Positions 1 to 8,973 of a stretch of DNA of 64,000 bases are shown here, in pieces; the stretch's first letter is position 1; the number at the start of each line of letters is the position of its first letter. Both the position numbers and the translations under genes were made by a program. The notes under the pieces are model-generated. The model saw only the letters and a program-made list of their open reading frames with translations. It did no database searches and was not told the origin of the DNA. Origin of the DNA: Xanthomonas sp. Leaf148 (lineage in GTDB: Bacteria; Pseudomonadota; Gammaproteobacteria; Xanthomonadales; Xanthomonadaceae); contig NZ_LMOP01000008.1 in assembly GCF_001423585.1 (NCBI RefSeq), forward strand, positions 1,439,118 to 1,503,117, read 5' to 3'.

Positions 1-1
1 C

Positions 2-2683
2 GTGCCGATCTACAGCTTTTCGGCACACGGCCTGGTCGAGCGGAACTGGATCTCCGCCTACGAAGACCGCGAAGGTGGACTGTGGTTTGCGGCGCTCGAA
101 GGAGGGCTGTGGCACCTGCCTCCCCACTGGGACATGTTTGCCGTGCTGTCTCACCATAGCAACGCTCTGCAGTCGCCGGCCAATCCGTCCATCACGGCAA
201 CGACGCAGGCGGCCTCTGGCGGCATCTGGTTGACGGGCACGAAAGGCGTGCTGGAATACCTCGACCCGGCAACCGGGAACCTGCGGCAAGAGCGGCCCAT
301 GATCGGCAAGTACGTTGCCGCGGACTACATGCTCGAAAGCCGGGCCGGCTACGTCTGGATTGGGGTCCACGACGAATTGGTACGGTATGACCCGCGCTCG
401 CGCCAGGTCAAACGCTGGCAGTTGGGTAGCAATGTCGATGCCGATGCGTCCCTTGAGCGGGCAGGTCGGATGGCCGAGGATGCGCAGGGGCGACTGTGGG
501 TCACCGTTGTGCAGCAGGGGCTGCAGATCAGAAGCGAGGAAGGGCAATTGCTTCGGACCATCGTCGAAGGCAGTCATGGGCTGGAAGCGTTGACCATTCT
601 CGACATCCGCGCGGGTCCGGATGGACAGATCTGGCTTGCCAACAATGCCGGGTTGCGGCGCTGGGATCCGGCTGCCGACCGTTTTGTGCCGGTGCGCGGC
701 GCGCCAACGCTGCCAACGCAGGTCTTTCGTCTCGCAGAAGGCAACATCGTCTGGATCGGATTGACGGGGCAGATACGGCGCTACCTCTGGGATGGTCGGC
801 AGCTCAAGCATCTGGACACGGTGGGGAAAGATCAGGAATTCCCGATGGTGGCGCCGAACGGCTTGGTGGTCGATGCCAAAGGTGTGGCCTGGGTGTCGAG
901 TCAGCGCGGCTTGATCCGTATCGATCCCGGCAGCAAGCTGGTGCGGGTGTATGGGGTACACGACGGGCTTCCAAGCCCGCAATTGCAGCCCAACACCCTG
1001 GTGCAGGCGACGGGCGGGCAGATCGTTGCAGGTTCTCCCGACGGCGTGGTGGTGTTCGATCCCACTGCCATGCGCCCCAACACCCGCAGGCCGCCCCTGC
1101 TGATCGAGCGGGTTGGCCTGCGACGTGGCGAACGTGGGTTGGATGTCACCGGGCAGGAGCCGTTGAGGATGCAGGACGACGACCGCGACCTGCACATCGT
1201 GGCGCGTATGCCCACCTTTACCCACCCGGAATCGTCCAGCTACCGCTTCCGTCTGAGCGGCTACGACCCGGACTGGATCGACGTCGGTCCCAGCGGTGAA
1301 CGTCTGTTCTCGCGGCTGCCGTCGGGTGACTACACCCTGGACGTGCAGGGGCGTACCGCCGATGGCATCTGGTCGGCGACCCAGACATTGAAGTTTCAGG
1401 TCCTGCCGCCGTGGTGGCGTAGCCCGTGGGGGCTGCTGCTGCTGGTCACCTTGGCAGTGTGCGTGGTGGTGGCAGCGGTGCTGTTGTATCGTCGGCGATT
1501 GCGCCGGTTGAATGCCTGGCAGTTGGCGGTGCACAAGCAGGAATTGGCCGAGCAGGCGTCGCTGGCCAAGACCCGCTTTCTTGCCACGCTGGGGCATGAA
1601 GTGCGTACGCCGATGACCGGTGTGATGGGCATGAGCGAGCTGTTGCTCAAGACGCAACTGGATCACCGGCAACGCAGCTATACCGAATCCATCCGTCGTG
1701 CCGGTGCGCACCTGTTGCGGTTGGTCAACGATGCGCTGGACCTGGCGCGCATCGAATCCGGGCGCCTCGAGCTGGATCAGCAGCCGTTCTCGTTGCGTCA
1801 GTTGGTGGCCGAGGTCGAAGCGTTGATGGCGCCGCTCGCACAGGAGCGTGGCCTGCGTTTCAGCCTGGAAGTGGGCCTGCTCGGGGACATCACCGCCAGC
1901 GGCGACCCTACCCGGATTCGGCAGATTCTGCTCAATCTGCTCAGCAACGCGATCAAGTTCACCGAGCGCGGTGTGGTCGGTTTGAAGTTGACCACGCTGG
2001 GGTCGTATCAGGGCCTGCGGTTCGAAGTCGCCGATACCGGCCCGGGCATCAACGCCGACCAGAAAGCGCGGTTGTTCCAACGGTTCGAGCAGGGCGATGG
2101 CGCCAAGACCACCTCGCGCTACGGCGGTAGCGGTCTGGGTCTTGCGATCTGCCAGGAGCTGGCCCTGGCGATGGGCGGGCATATCGAGGTGATCAGCCGG
2201 CTTGGCTCCGGTACGCGATTTGTCGTGGACCTGCCGCTGCGTTGGGTCACCTCCAACGCTGCACTCAGCGGCGAGGTGACGCGTGCCAGCGCGGTGATCG
2301 CGCCGCAGCGCATCCTGCTGGTGGAAGACGACCCGACCATCGCCGAGGTCATCATCGGCCTGCTGCGCTCGCAGGGACACTCGATGGTGCATGCACCGCA
2401 CGGCCTGGCCGCGTTGACCGAGGCCGCCGACAACACGTTCGACCTGGCGCTGCTGGATCTGGATCTGCCCGGCCTGGACGGGTTCGCACTCGCGCGGCAA
2501 TTGCGCGTGTTCGGTTACGAGATGCCGCTGATTGCGGTGACCGCACGTTCCGATGAAGCCGCCGAGCCAACCGCCAAGGAAGCAGGCTTCGACAGTTTCC
2601 TGCGCAAGCCGCTGACCGGCGACATGCTGGCCGACACCATTGCCGATGCGTTGCGACGGGTCCGTCCGCGCGAAGACATCTAA
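2..2683 (+). CDS. Hybrid sensor histidine kinase with periplasmic propeller repeats (5' partial)
   Basis: Membrane-bound two-component hybrid kinase. The window opens inside the sensor: about seven Reg_prop-like repeats (motifs such as VWIG, LWVT, IWLANNAG) are followed by a Y_Y_Y-type beta domain (about residues 370-465) and one membrane segment (about 475-497). The cytoplasmic part has a HisKA domain with phospho-acceptor His532 in GHEVRTPM, an HATPase_c domain with DTGPGI and GGSGLGL boxes, and a C-terminal receiver domain with Asp819 in LLDLDLPG. No HPt or DNA-binding domain follows, so a partner must complete the relay. Propeller sensors of this class usually have about 14 repeats, so the true start probably lies upstream and the first GTG here is only an open-frame boundary. 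Numbering is from that GTG. Ligand unknown. Confidence 0.9.
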   Translation: MPIYSFSAHGLVERNWISAYEDREGGLWFAALEGGLWHLPPHWDMFAVLSHHSNALQSPANPSITATTQAASGGIWLTGTKGVLEYLDPATGNLRQERPMIGKYVAADYMLESRAGYVWIGVHDELVRYDPRSRQVKRWQLGSNVDADASLERAGRMAEDAQGRLWVTVVQQGLQIRSEEGQLLRTIVEGSHGLEALTILDIRAGPDGQIWLANNAGLRRWDPAADRFVPVRGAPTLPTQVFRLAEGNIVWIGLTGQIRRYLWDGRQLKHLDTVGKDQEFPMVAPNGLVVDAKGVAWVSSQRGLIRIDPGSKLVRVYGVHDGLPSPQLQPNTLVQATGGQIVAGSPDGVVVFDPTAMRPNTRRPPLLIERVGLRRGERGLDVTGQEPLRMQDDDRDLHIVARMPTFTHPESSSYRFRLSGYDPDWIDVGPSGERLFSRLPSGDYTLDVQGRTADGIWSATQTLKFQVLPPWWRSPWGLLLLVTLAVCVVVAAVLLYRRRLRRLNAWQLAVHKQELAEQASLAKTRFLATLGHEVRTPMTGVMGMSELLLKTQLDHRQRSYTESIRRAGAHLLRLVNDALDLARIESGRLELDQQPFSLRQLVAEVEALMAPLAQERGLRFSLEVGLLGDITASGDPTRIRQILLNLLSNAIKFTERGVVGLKLTTLGSYQGLRFEVADTGPGINADQKARLFQRFEQGDGAKTTSRYGGSGLGLAICQELALAMGGHIEVISRLGSGTRFVVDLPLRWVTSNAALSGEVTRASAVIAPQRILLVEDDPTIAEVIIGLLRSQGHSMVHAPHGLAALTEAADNTFDLALLDLDLPGLDGFALARQLRVFGYEMPLIAVTARSDEAAEPTAKEAGFDSFLRKPLTGDMLADTIADALRRVRPREDI

Positions 2684-2771
2684 AAAGCCGCCGCATCACT
2701 GGCGACACCTGTGCCATGCGCGGCCTGCACGCACCGCGTTTCAACGCGTCCGCGCCAAGCCGTTGCGCCGA

Positions 2772-4193
2772 TTACTCGGCCACCGCTTCCACGTCCTTGG
2801 GATGCGGCCGTGTGTCGGCCAGCTGCCAGAAGATCAGCGTCGACGTCAGCGTGATGCCGCCCACGCACAGGAAGGTGGCATGCAGTGCCGCAGTGGCGCC
2901 GTGCGTATCGCCCAGATGGGTGTTGAAGGCGGCCAACAGGCTGCCGGCGGCCGCCGCGCCGAAGCCGGTGGCCAGCATCATCACCATCGACAACAGGCTG
3001 TTGCCCGGGCTGGCTTGATCGCGATCCAGGTCGCGCAAGGTGACGGTATTCATGACGGTAAATTGCAGCGAATTGACACCGCCGAAGCAGGCCAGTTGCA
3101 GCAGTCGCAACCACAGCGGTTGGCCCACATCGATCAGTGCGAAGCTGGCCATCGCCAGGCCCACCAGCACGGTATTGATCATCAAGGTGTTGCGGTAGCC
3201 GAAGCGTCCGACCAGCTTTACCGCCGCCCGTTTTGCCGCCATGCCGGCCAGCGCCACCGGCACCATCATCAGCCCGGCGTTCATCGGGCTCATCTCCAGG
3301 CCCACCTGCAGCAGCAACGGAATCAAGAACGGCATCGAGCCACTGCCGACCCGCGCAAACAGGTTGCCCAGAATGCCGATGCGATAACTCGCCACCTTGA
3401 ACAGCGCCAACGGGAACAGCGCGTTGCCGGTATTGCCGGCATGCAGCCAATAGCCGGCCAATGCAGCCAGCCCGCCGATCGCCAGCAACATCACAAACGC
3501 ATGCCGCAGCCCGAGTTCGGAAATGCCATCCAGCGCCAGCGACAACGCCACCATGCCGAACGCGAGCATCAGATAGCCGACCAGATCGAAGCGCCTGCGT
3601 GCATCGCCGTAGTGGTCCGGCATGATCTTCAGTGCGGCGATAAAACCGATGACGCCGATCGGCAGGTTGATCAAGAACACCCAGTGCCAGGACGCCACTT
3701 CCACCAGCCAACCGCCCAAGGTCGGGCCGATCAGCGGGCCGATCAGCGCCGGAATGGCGATAAAACTCATGGCGCGCAGGAAGTCCTCGCGCGCCACCGT
3801 CTTGAGCACCGCCAGCCGGCCCACCGGCAACAACATCGCACCGCCGATGCCTTGCACGATGCGCGCGCCCACCAGCTGTGGCAGCTGCTGCGCTGCTGCG
3901 CACAGCAACGAGCCCAGCGTGAACACGATGATTGCGGCCAGAAAGGTACGCCGTGTCCCGATGCGATCCGCGATCCAGCCCGATGCCGGGATGAACATCG
4001 CCACCGCCAGCGCGTAGCTGAAAACCACCGACTGCATCTGTAGCGGACTCTCGTGCAGGCTGCGCGCCATCGACGGCAATGCCGTATTGACGATGGTCGC
4101 ATCCAGCATCTGCATGAAGATCGCCAGCGATACCAGCCACAACAGCGGCTTGATGGTGGCGTAGCCACGCAGGATGGGGGCGGGCTGGGACAT
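2772..4193 (-). CDS. mdtD: MFS drug exporter, DHA2/MdtD-like, 14 membrane segments
   Basis: Proton-driven inner-membrane exporter of the DHA2 (EmrB/QacA) branch. The N-terminal block FMQMLDATIVNTALPSMA, the motif PASGWIADRIGTRRTF and the stretch RIVQGIGGAMLLPVGRLAV closely follow E. coli MdtD along the full length. It is convergent with the hybrid kinase, with only 88 bases between the stops and no obvious terminator. The start is uncertain: ATG codons lie at 4235, 4205 and 4193 and none has a good ribosome site. 4193 gives 473 residues, closest to the family length. No membrane-fusion or outer-membrane partner is adjacent. Substrate is unknown; mdtD is a homology label, not proof of function. 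Confidence 0.85.
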   Translation of the reverse strand: MSQPAPILRGYATIKPLLWLVSLAIFMQMLDATIVNTALPSMARSLHESPLQMQSVVFSYALAVAMFIPASGWIADRIGTRRTFLAAIIVFTLGSLLCAAAQQLPQLVGARIVQGIGGAMLLPVGRLAVLKTVAREDFLRAMSFIAIPALIGPLIGPTLGGWLVEVASWHWVFLINLPIGVIGFIAALKIMPDHYGDARRRFDLVGYLMLAFGMVALSLALDGISELGLRHAFVMLLAIGGLAALAGYWLHAGNTGNALFPLALFKVASYRIGILGNLFARVGSGSMPFLIPLLLQVGLEMSPMNAGLMMVPVALAGMAAKRAAVKLVGRFGYRNTLMINTVLVGLAMASFALIDVGQPLWLRLLQLACFGGVNSLQFTVMNTVTLRDLDRDQASPGNSLLSMVMMLATGFGAAAAGSLLAAFNTHLGDTHGATAALHATFLCVGGITLTSTLIFWQLADTRPHPKDVEAVAE

Positions 4194-4884
4194 GGGGATC
4201 GCCATCGGAAGGACAGCGCATTCTCTCAGCGCCATTGTGCAGAAAGTCGCAACGGTGTGCGCATCTGATCAGAACGTGCATGTCCTGCGGACTGCAGTGA
4301 AGCGTCGCCAGAGGTGTTGCCGGGCTGCTTGCAAGGGCGCGGTCGATTCCGATGCCCCAGTCTGCACCGCAGCGAACGCCTTGCGACCCTGGCGCTGCGT
4401 CACTGATCCCGATGCCTTGCATGGCGGACTGCATCGCAGTGTCTTGGCATCAGCATATCCGCTAACGTCGCCCGCTTGCTCGGTGCAATGCGGGCTCGTT
4501 TGCACGGGTGGTTGCTGGAGATCTTCGCAGCACGCCATCGCCATGCCGGCAACGAATGAGACGAGCCTCACCCAATGGACGATAGGGGCAGCCACATGCC
4601 ACGAATGGTCGGGACAGACACTAAGCAGCGTGTTAATGCCCAATATGGCTTTGCAACAAGCGTCTGATTCGCTGGCGACTACTTGGTGCCTCCAACGGGT
4701 CCAGCCAACGCAAGCGAGGTTCATCCCACAGTGCGATGGATCGATCGAGCGGGACACGCGGGGAGCGTTGGATTGTCGCGAAAAGCCGAGTCGTTTCTTG
4801 GAGCGTTGCCGACGGTCTGGTCAGGGATGGCGCGACTTGGGTATGGCCGCCTTCTGAGCGCGCCAGTATCGAGTCGGACTATCA
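4194..4884. other. Gene-free interval between the exporter and the reb-region regulator
   Basis: About 690 bases with open frames on both strands, but the translations are rich in Cys, Arg, His and Trp and show no recognisable family, so I see no gene here. It presumably holds the promoters of the leftward exporter gene and the rightward regulator gene. No convincing -35/-10 pair, terminator or repeat was found. Confidence 0.5.
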
Positions 4885-6423
4885 ATGAAAAAGCAGGTCT
4901 TCGATGTATTACGGCGCGCCTATCTTCCGGGCGATTCCCTGGCAACAATGCTTGGAAAGATCGCCGCGGAACTGGCGCAGAGCGAACTCTTGAACGACGC
5001 GACATGCGCGTTTTTCGGGGTGGAGGGCAGCGATGCGCCGGCTCCGGATCTGACGAACGAGCAGACGACGATCACCCATGATGTTCCTGTCCAGCATGCC
5101 CATCACGTTCTCGGCACACTGAGAGTGACGCCGGCCCAGGGCGGTATGACCACGCAGGCGATGACGTTGTGCCAGCGAATCGCCACCTGTTGTGCCTATC
5201 TGATCAAGCGTGATGCCGCGCGGGCCTGGGCGGAAGATCGATTCGATCGGCCGTTGTTTGTGGCAGGCGTGTGCGAACAGGTCTGGATGGTCGATGCGTT
5301 TGTCGAACGTGCCGCAGGCAGTCGCTTGCCGGCCATCGTGCGTGGTGGGTTCGGCACCGAGAAAGAGGAAGTGGCCGTCTTGCTGCATGCAACGGGGCCC
5401 TGGCGGGATGGGCCATTCGTCGCGGTGGACTGCGACGATGCGGATGGCGACCCGTCGGCCTGGTTCGAGCGCGCGGCCGGCGGAACGCTGTACTTGCGAG
5501 GAGTGGATGAGCTCGACCCAGCGCTGCAGCGCCAGTTGTCGCGGTGTCTTCGGGGTCAGCACGGCCAGTGGTCCGCCTCGGGTACCGATGTCTTCACCCG
5601 GGTGATCGCGTCCACCACTGCCGATCTGTCGCAGCGCGTGCGCGCGGGGCATTTCTCGCGTGCGTTGTTGTCGCAACTCGATGTGCTGTCGATCGAGCTT
5701 GCCGCGTTGTGTGAGCGGTTGCCGGACATCGGGTTTCATCTCGAGCGCGTGCTGGAGCGGCACGGCTTCGATTCCCGGCAATGGGTGACTGACACGCTGA
5801 TGGATGCCCTGACGCAGTATCCATGGCCCGAAAACCTGCTGGAACTGGAGCGGGTGGTGCTGCGCCTGGCGGTCATGACCGCAGGCAGGCCGATCCAGCT
5901 CGCCGATCTCCAGCAACATGCACCTCGGCTGGCCGCAAGCCTGCTGCAAGGGCAACAGCGTGTCGCGGGCTCAGTGCCATCGCAGCCGGACGATGGTCCG
6001 CTCGCGCCCACGCTACCGGCAGCGCCTGTCGATTGGATCGACGGTCTTCCGCATCGTCCAGGTCAGCGCCTCGCCACCTTGCATGACGCCCTGCGGCGAG
6101 CTCTGGTCTATCTCGGCGCGCATTACGCCGAGCCGCTGACCCTGGGCGATCTGGCGCGGCAGGCGCACGTCAGCCAGTCGCATCTGGGCTTTCTGTTCCG
6201 CGAGGAGCTGGGCACCACGTTCAAGCCGCTGCTGCAGCAGCTCCGTATCGAGAAGGCCAAGGATCTGCTGCAGCGCGAGCAGAAACTGCGTGTGACCGAA
6301 GTGGCGCTGAAGGTCGGCTTCGGCGACTTGAGTCATTTCGAAAAGAGTTTTCGACGGCTGGTGGGTGTCAGTCCGCGCGCGTTTCGCAACGCGCGTGGAC
6401 AAGGGGATTTGTCTCCGGTTTAA
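4885..6423 (+). CDS. AraC-type transcriptional regulator with a decayed NtrC-like AAA+ module
   Basis: 512-residue regulator. Residues 1-110 look like a GAF-type sensory region. Residues about 145-350 align with the sigma-54 activator AAA+ domain but its active sites are lost. The Walker A-like segment GGFGTEKEE (154-162) lacks the third glycine. The GAFTGA loop is missing between DGDPSAWF and ERAAGGTLYL. The Walker B acidic pair is replaced by Arg-Gly (LYLRGVDEL). The C terminus (about 403-505) is a standard AraC double helix-turn-helix with LTLGDLARQAHVSQSHLGFLF and EVALKVGFGDLSHFEKSFRR, where NtrC proteins carry a Fis domain. It therefore probably binds DNA as an AraC protein without activating sigma-54. 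Its stop overlaps the convergent stop of the last reb-region gene, suggesting it controls that operon. Confidence 0.85.
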   Translation: MKKQVFDVLRRAYLPGDSLATMLGKIAAELAQSELLNDATCAFFGVEGSDAPAPDLTNEQTTITHDVPVQHAHHVLGTLRVTPAQGGMTTQAMTLCQRIATCCAYLIKRDAARAWAEDRFDRPLFVAGVCEQVWMVDAFVERAAGSRLPAIVRGGFGTEKEEVAVLLHATGPWRDGPFVAVDCDDADGDPSAWFERAAGGTLYLRGVDELDPALQRQLSRCLRGQHGQWSASGTDVFTRVIASTTADLSQRVRAGHFSRALLSQLDVLSIELAALCERLPDIGFHLERVLERHGFDSRQWVTDTLMDALTQYPWPENLLELERVVLRLAVMTAGRPIQLADLQQHAPRLAASLLQGQQRVAGSVPSQPDDGPLAPTLPAAPVDWIDGLPHRPGQRLATLHDALRRALVYLGAHYAEPLTLGDLARQAHVSQSHLGFLFREELGTTFKPLLQQLRIEKAKDLLQREQKLRVTEVALKVGFGDLSHFEKSFRRLVGVSPRAFRNARGQGDLSPV

Positions 6424-8204
6424 GCCTGAGGTAATAGGGTTTTGATGGCATCGTGCTGTTTGGACAGCCGTTCACGCAGCACGAACTCGTCGACCAGCGC
6501 TGCAGCCGCCTTGCGCTGGCCGTCGATATCCAGCAGCGCTGCGTAAGCGCTGCCTTGACCGGCTGGGCCAGAGTGGAACGGCGCCTGCGCGTCCGTGGCA
6601 GTAGTGAGAGTCAAGAACGCCAGGACGGTTTTTTCGAACGGTGGCTGTTTGGCATTGACGAACACCACCAGTGTGCATTCGTAGCTGATGCCTCCCACGC
6701 GCGGCGTGTTGTGCGGTTGGGCCAGAACCTGGACGTCCTCGCCAAGCCACTGTCCTACGGCGTGCTCGAATGCAGCAATGTCCAGTGCCTGCAGCTGTTT
6801 GTAGCTGACCCGTGCCACCGCTGCCATGTCCACGCCGGAAAAGCGCAGCTGATCGACAGCCAGATACGGGCTTTGTGCGAGGGTGTTCATCAACAGCAGA
6901 TCGTCGCTGAAGGCGGCCGAGAGCAGGACCGGCGCGGTGAACGCATCCGACAGCAACGTGAGCAGGGTGCCGGTGCCGTGGCGTGCGGCAAGAATGCGCG
7001 CGCGCGTGGCGTCAGTCGGCTGTCCATTGGCATAGTCCGGCGCCGCCTGCGTGGTGCGTGCGCGCACCGAGGCCATCAACGCGTTGACCAGCGTGGCGGC
7101 ATCGTCGCCTAACGCGCCTACGTGTCTGCCAGCCATCCCGGCGAGCACGCCCTGAAAATGCGGCAGCTGAGCGGCGGATGCGTACCAGGCGTGAATTGCG
7201 GCGACGCGCTCGCGGCGCTTTGCTTCCTTGTGCGCACCGAGTGCCAACGGATCGCTGGCGATCTCGCACAACATCAGCAGATTCTCGCGCAGATGGTAGT
7301 CCAGATCCGGCAGCGGCAATTGCCAGCGTTCCTGTTGGCCAGCAGCGGTGGCGATGGTCAGGTGCCCATTGCCTATTTCCGACCAGATCGCGATTGCCTC
7401 GATCGTATCGCGGCGTGGCACGCTGACATCGATCAGTTCCATCAGAATGCCGCGTGGACTGGCCGGCTGCGAAACGATGTGGTCGGGGTAGCCTTCGATC
7501 AGCGTGGCGTGCCAGGTGTAGCCCAGTCGATAGAGAACAAAGGGCTTGATCCCATCGTTCAGCACGATACCCGGTGGGGAGGGCATATCGCGCTCGCCGA
7601 GTTTGGCGATTTCCACACCGGTGTAGGCAGACAAGCCGGTGCGGTCGCGGTCGAAGACACGGCGAAAGGTTTGCGGCTCGTCGCACTTGAGCAAACACCC
7701 CACGTCGGTCGTATGCGGAGGCCATTGGGCACGTGGAATGGGGTAGACCTGCTGTGCCAACGGCGACGCGTCAGACGCAAGCAGGCTGAGCTCGAACGCG
7801 ATGAGCACGCCGGCCTTTTTCATTTCATCGACGACGATGTCTTCGATCTCTGCATGCAGCGCATCCTGCACGGAGCCGGGAAGCCAGGGGTCGATCGCTA
7901 CCTGGGTGTCCCAGTCCGAGCTACCCGAGTCGAACAGGTGCTGGTCGTGTCCCTGCAGCAGATCCATGCAGGCGGTGAACGCGTTGCCGCCCTTGATGTA
8001 GAAACGGGCCAGCGGTTGGTCGGCGCGCAGCATGAAACGGTCGCGTAACTCGATGCACAGACTCGCGATCCGATCCTGGATGGTGCCCAACGCCTGGATC
8101 ACCGTCGAGCGCACGTTGGGATAGCGTGCTGCGTCGTTGATCCGCTTGGTCAGCTCGCCGCTGATCGCACGGCGCAGGTCTTCTTGTTCGGGAGATTCCT
8201 TCAT
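6420..8204 (-). CDS. Large unknown protein with a nucleotidyltransferase-like KGG...SDWD motif
   Basis: 594 residues, cytoplasmic, no signal peptide or membrane segment. I do not recognise a named family. Residues 71-73 (KGG) followed by S96-D97-W98-D99 and D105 (motif GSSDWDTQVAID) resemble the hG[GS]...Dh[DE]h signature of the nucleotidyltransferase (DNA polymerase beta-like) fold, including the KGG form seen in viral poly(A)-polymerase-like proteins. This is inference from one motif. It is the last leftward gene of the reb region, 40 bases after the DUF1906 gene, and its stop overlaps the regulator's stop in tail-to-tail fashion. The ribosome site ahead of the ATG is weak. Confidence 0.75.
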   Translation of the reverse strand: MKESPEQEDLRRAISGELTKRINDAARYPNVRSTVIQALGTIQDRIASLCIELRDRFMLRADQPLARFYIKGGNAFTACMDLLQGHDQHLFDSGSSDWDTQVAIDPWLPGSVQDALHAEIEDIVVDEMKKAGVLIAFELSLLASDASPLAQQVYPIPRAQWPPHTTDVGCLLKCDEPQTFRRVFDRDRTGLSAYTGVEIAKLGERDMPSPPGIVLNDGIKPFVLYRLGYTWHATLIEGYPDHIVSQPASPRGILMELIDVSVPRRDTIEAIAIWSEIGNGHLTIATAAGQQERWQLPLPDLDYHLRENLLMLCEIASDPLALGAHKEAKRRERVAAIHAWYASAAQLPHFQGVLAGMAGRHVGALGDDAATLVNALMASVRARTTQAAPDYANGQPTDATRARILAARHGTGTLLTLLSDAFTAPVLLSAAFSDDLLLMNTLAQSPYLAVDQLRFSGVDMAAVARVSYKQLQALDIAAFEHAVGQWLGEDVQVLAQPHNTPRVGGISYECTLVVFVNAKQPPFEKTVLAFLTLTTATDAQAPFHSGPAGQGSAYAALLDIDGQRKAAAALVDEFVLRERLSKQHDAIKTLLPQA

Positions 8205-8244
8205 GGCTTGGCCTTGTCTGCGAACCTGTGGAAAAGATCTGTGC

Positions 8245-8931
8245 TCACGGCGTGCTCGGATCCGCGACGGACGAATGACTCAGGTCGATTTCCAGTTCAT
8301 CGCAGGGCGTCCCGGGCAGCAACAGCACTGCGTCCTGCTCGAACTGCCAGAGCGCAGCGTGCGCATAGCCGCAGCCGGCCGGATCTGATGCCGTCAGCGT
8401 GCGAATGTCGCCGGCATAGGGATGCCTGCCGACGCTCGCGACACGCCATGCCCAGATCTGCGGACTCGGCCCCGGCGGCAGGTCAGCCACCAGATCCGCT
8501 GCCAGCACATGCGAGCAATACAGCCCCGGCGCATAACCGGCGTCAGCCAGTGCGACGATCCAGGCACGGATGTAGGCGATCGCAGCGGCGCCGGGGCGGC
8601 TGCCGTCCTCCCAGTCCAGGTAGACGGTGGCGCCAGTTGGAAATCCCTCGCTGGTGGCCAACGCGGCGGCCTGCGCGCCGTCGATGCCGCCCTGCTCGGC
8701 GGTCACAAAGTGCGCGCCTGGGCCAGCGGTCTGCTGGCCCAGATAGACCGGTGCCAATCCCCAGCCATTGGCGACCAGCGTCGGTCGCCATCCCATCCAG
8801 CCGGTATCGGCATGGCTGGGCGCCGGTGCAAGGTAATAGCCGCACCAGGCAAGGCTGGTATTTGTCTTCAGCCAGGCCAACGCGGCCAGGCCCGGAAAGC
8901 GGTCGGTGTCGAAGCCGGTGTGGAAGGTCAT
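8245..8931 (-). CDS. DUF1906 / Rv2525c-like glycoside-hydrolase-like protein
   Basis: 228 residues matching the DUF1906 glycoside-hydrolase-like TIM-barrel family. Visible marks are the N-terminal GFDTDRFPGLAAL, the GYYLAPAPSH strand, YLDWEDGS with acidic residues at the strand end expected for a catalytic centre, a GYAPGLYCSH strand and the late LWQFEQD. Such domains are linked to peptidoglycan or other glycan processing. No signal peptide is visible, so it is either cytoplasmic until lysis or exported with help. GGAG lies 9 bases ahead of the ATG. It sits in the leftward reb series between the Nudix gene and the nucleotidyltransferase-like gene. A wall-active partner would suit a lysis-linked ribbon system, but that is inference. 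Confidence 0.8.
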   Translation of the reverse strand: MTFHTGFDTDRFPGLAALAWLKTNTSLAWCGYYLAPAPSHADTGWMGWRPTLVANGWGLAPVYLGQQTAGPGAHFVTAEQGGIDGAQAAALATSEGFPTGATVYLDWEDGSRPGAAAIAYIRAWIVALADAGYAPGLYCSHVLAADLVADLPPGPSPQIWAWRVASVGRHPYAGDIRTLTASDPAGCGYAHAALWQFEQDAVLLLPGTPCDELEIDLSHSSVADPSTP

Positions 8932-8973
8932 GGTGAAGCTCCGCGTCGAGGGGAGGAAGCGTCGAGATCGGAA

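Noticed and set aside
4174-4857. Open frames on both strands between the exporter and regulator genes
   Set aside because: Products are rich in Cys, Arg and Trp, have no family similarity and overlap each other; typical of high-GC chance frames.
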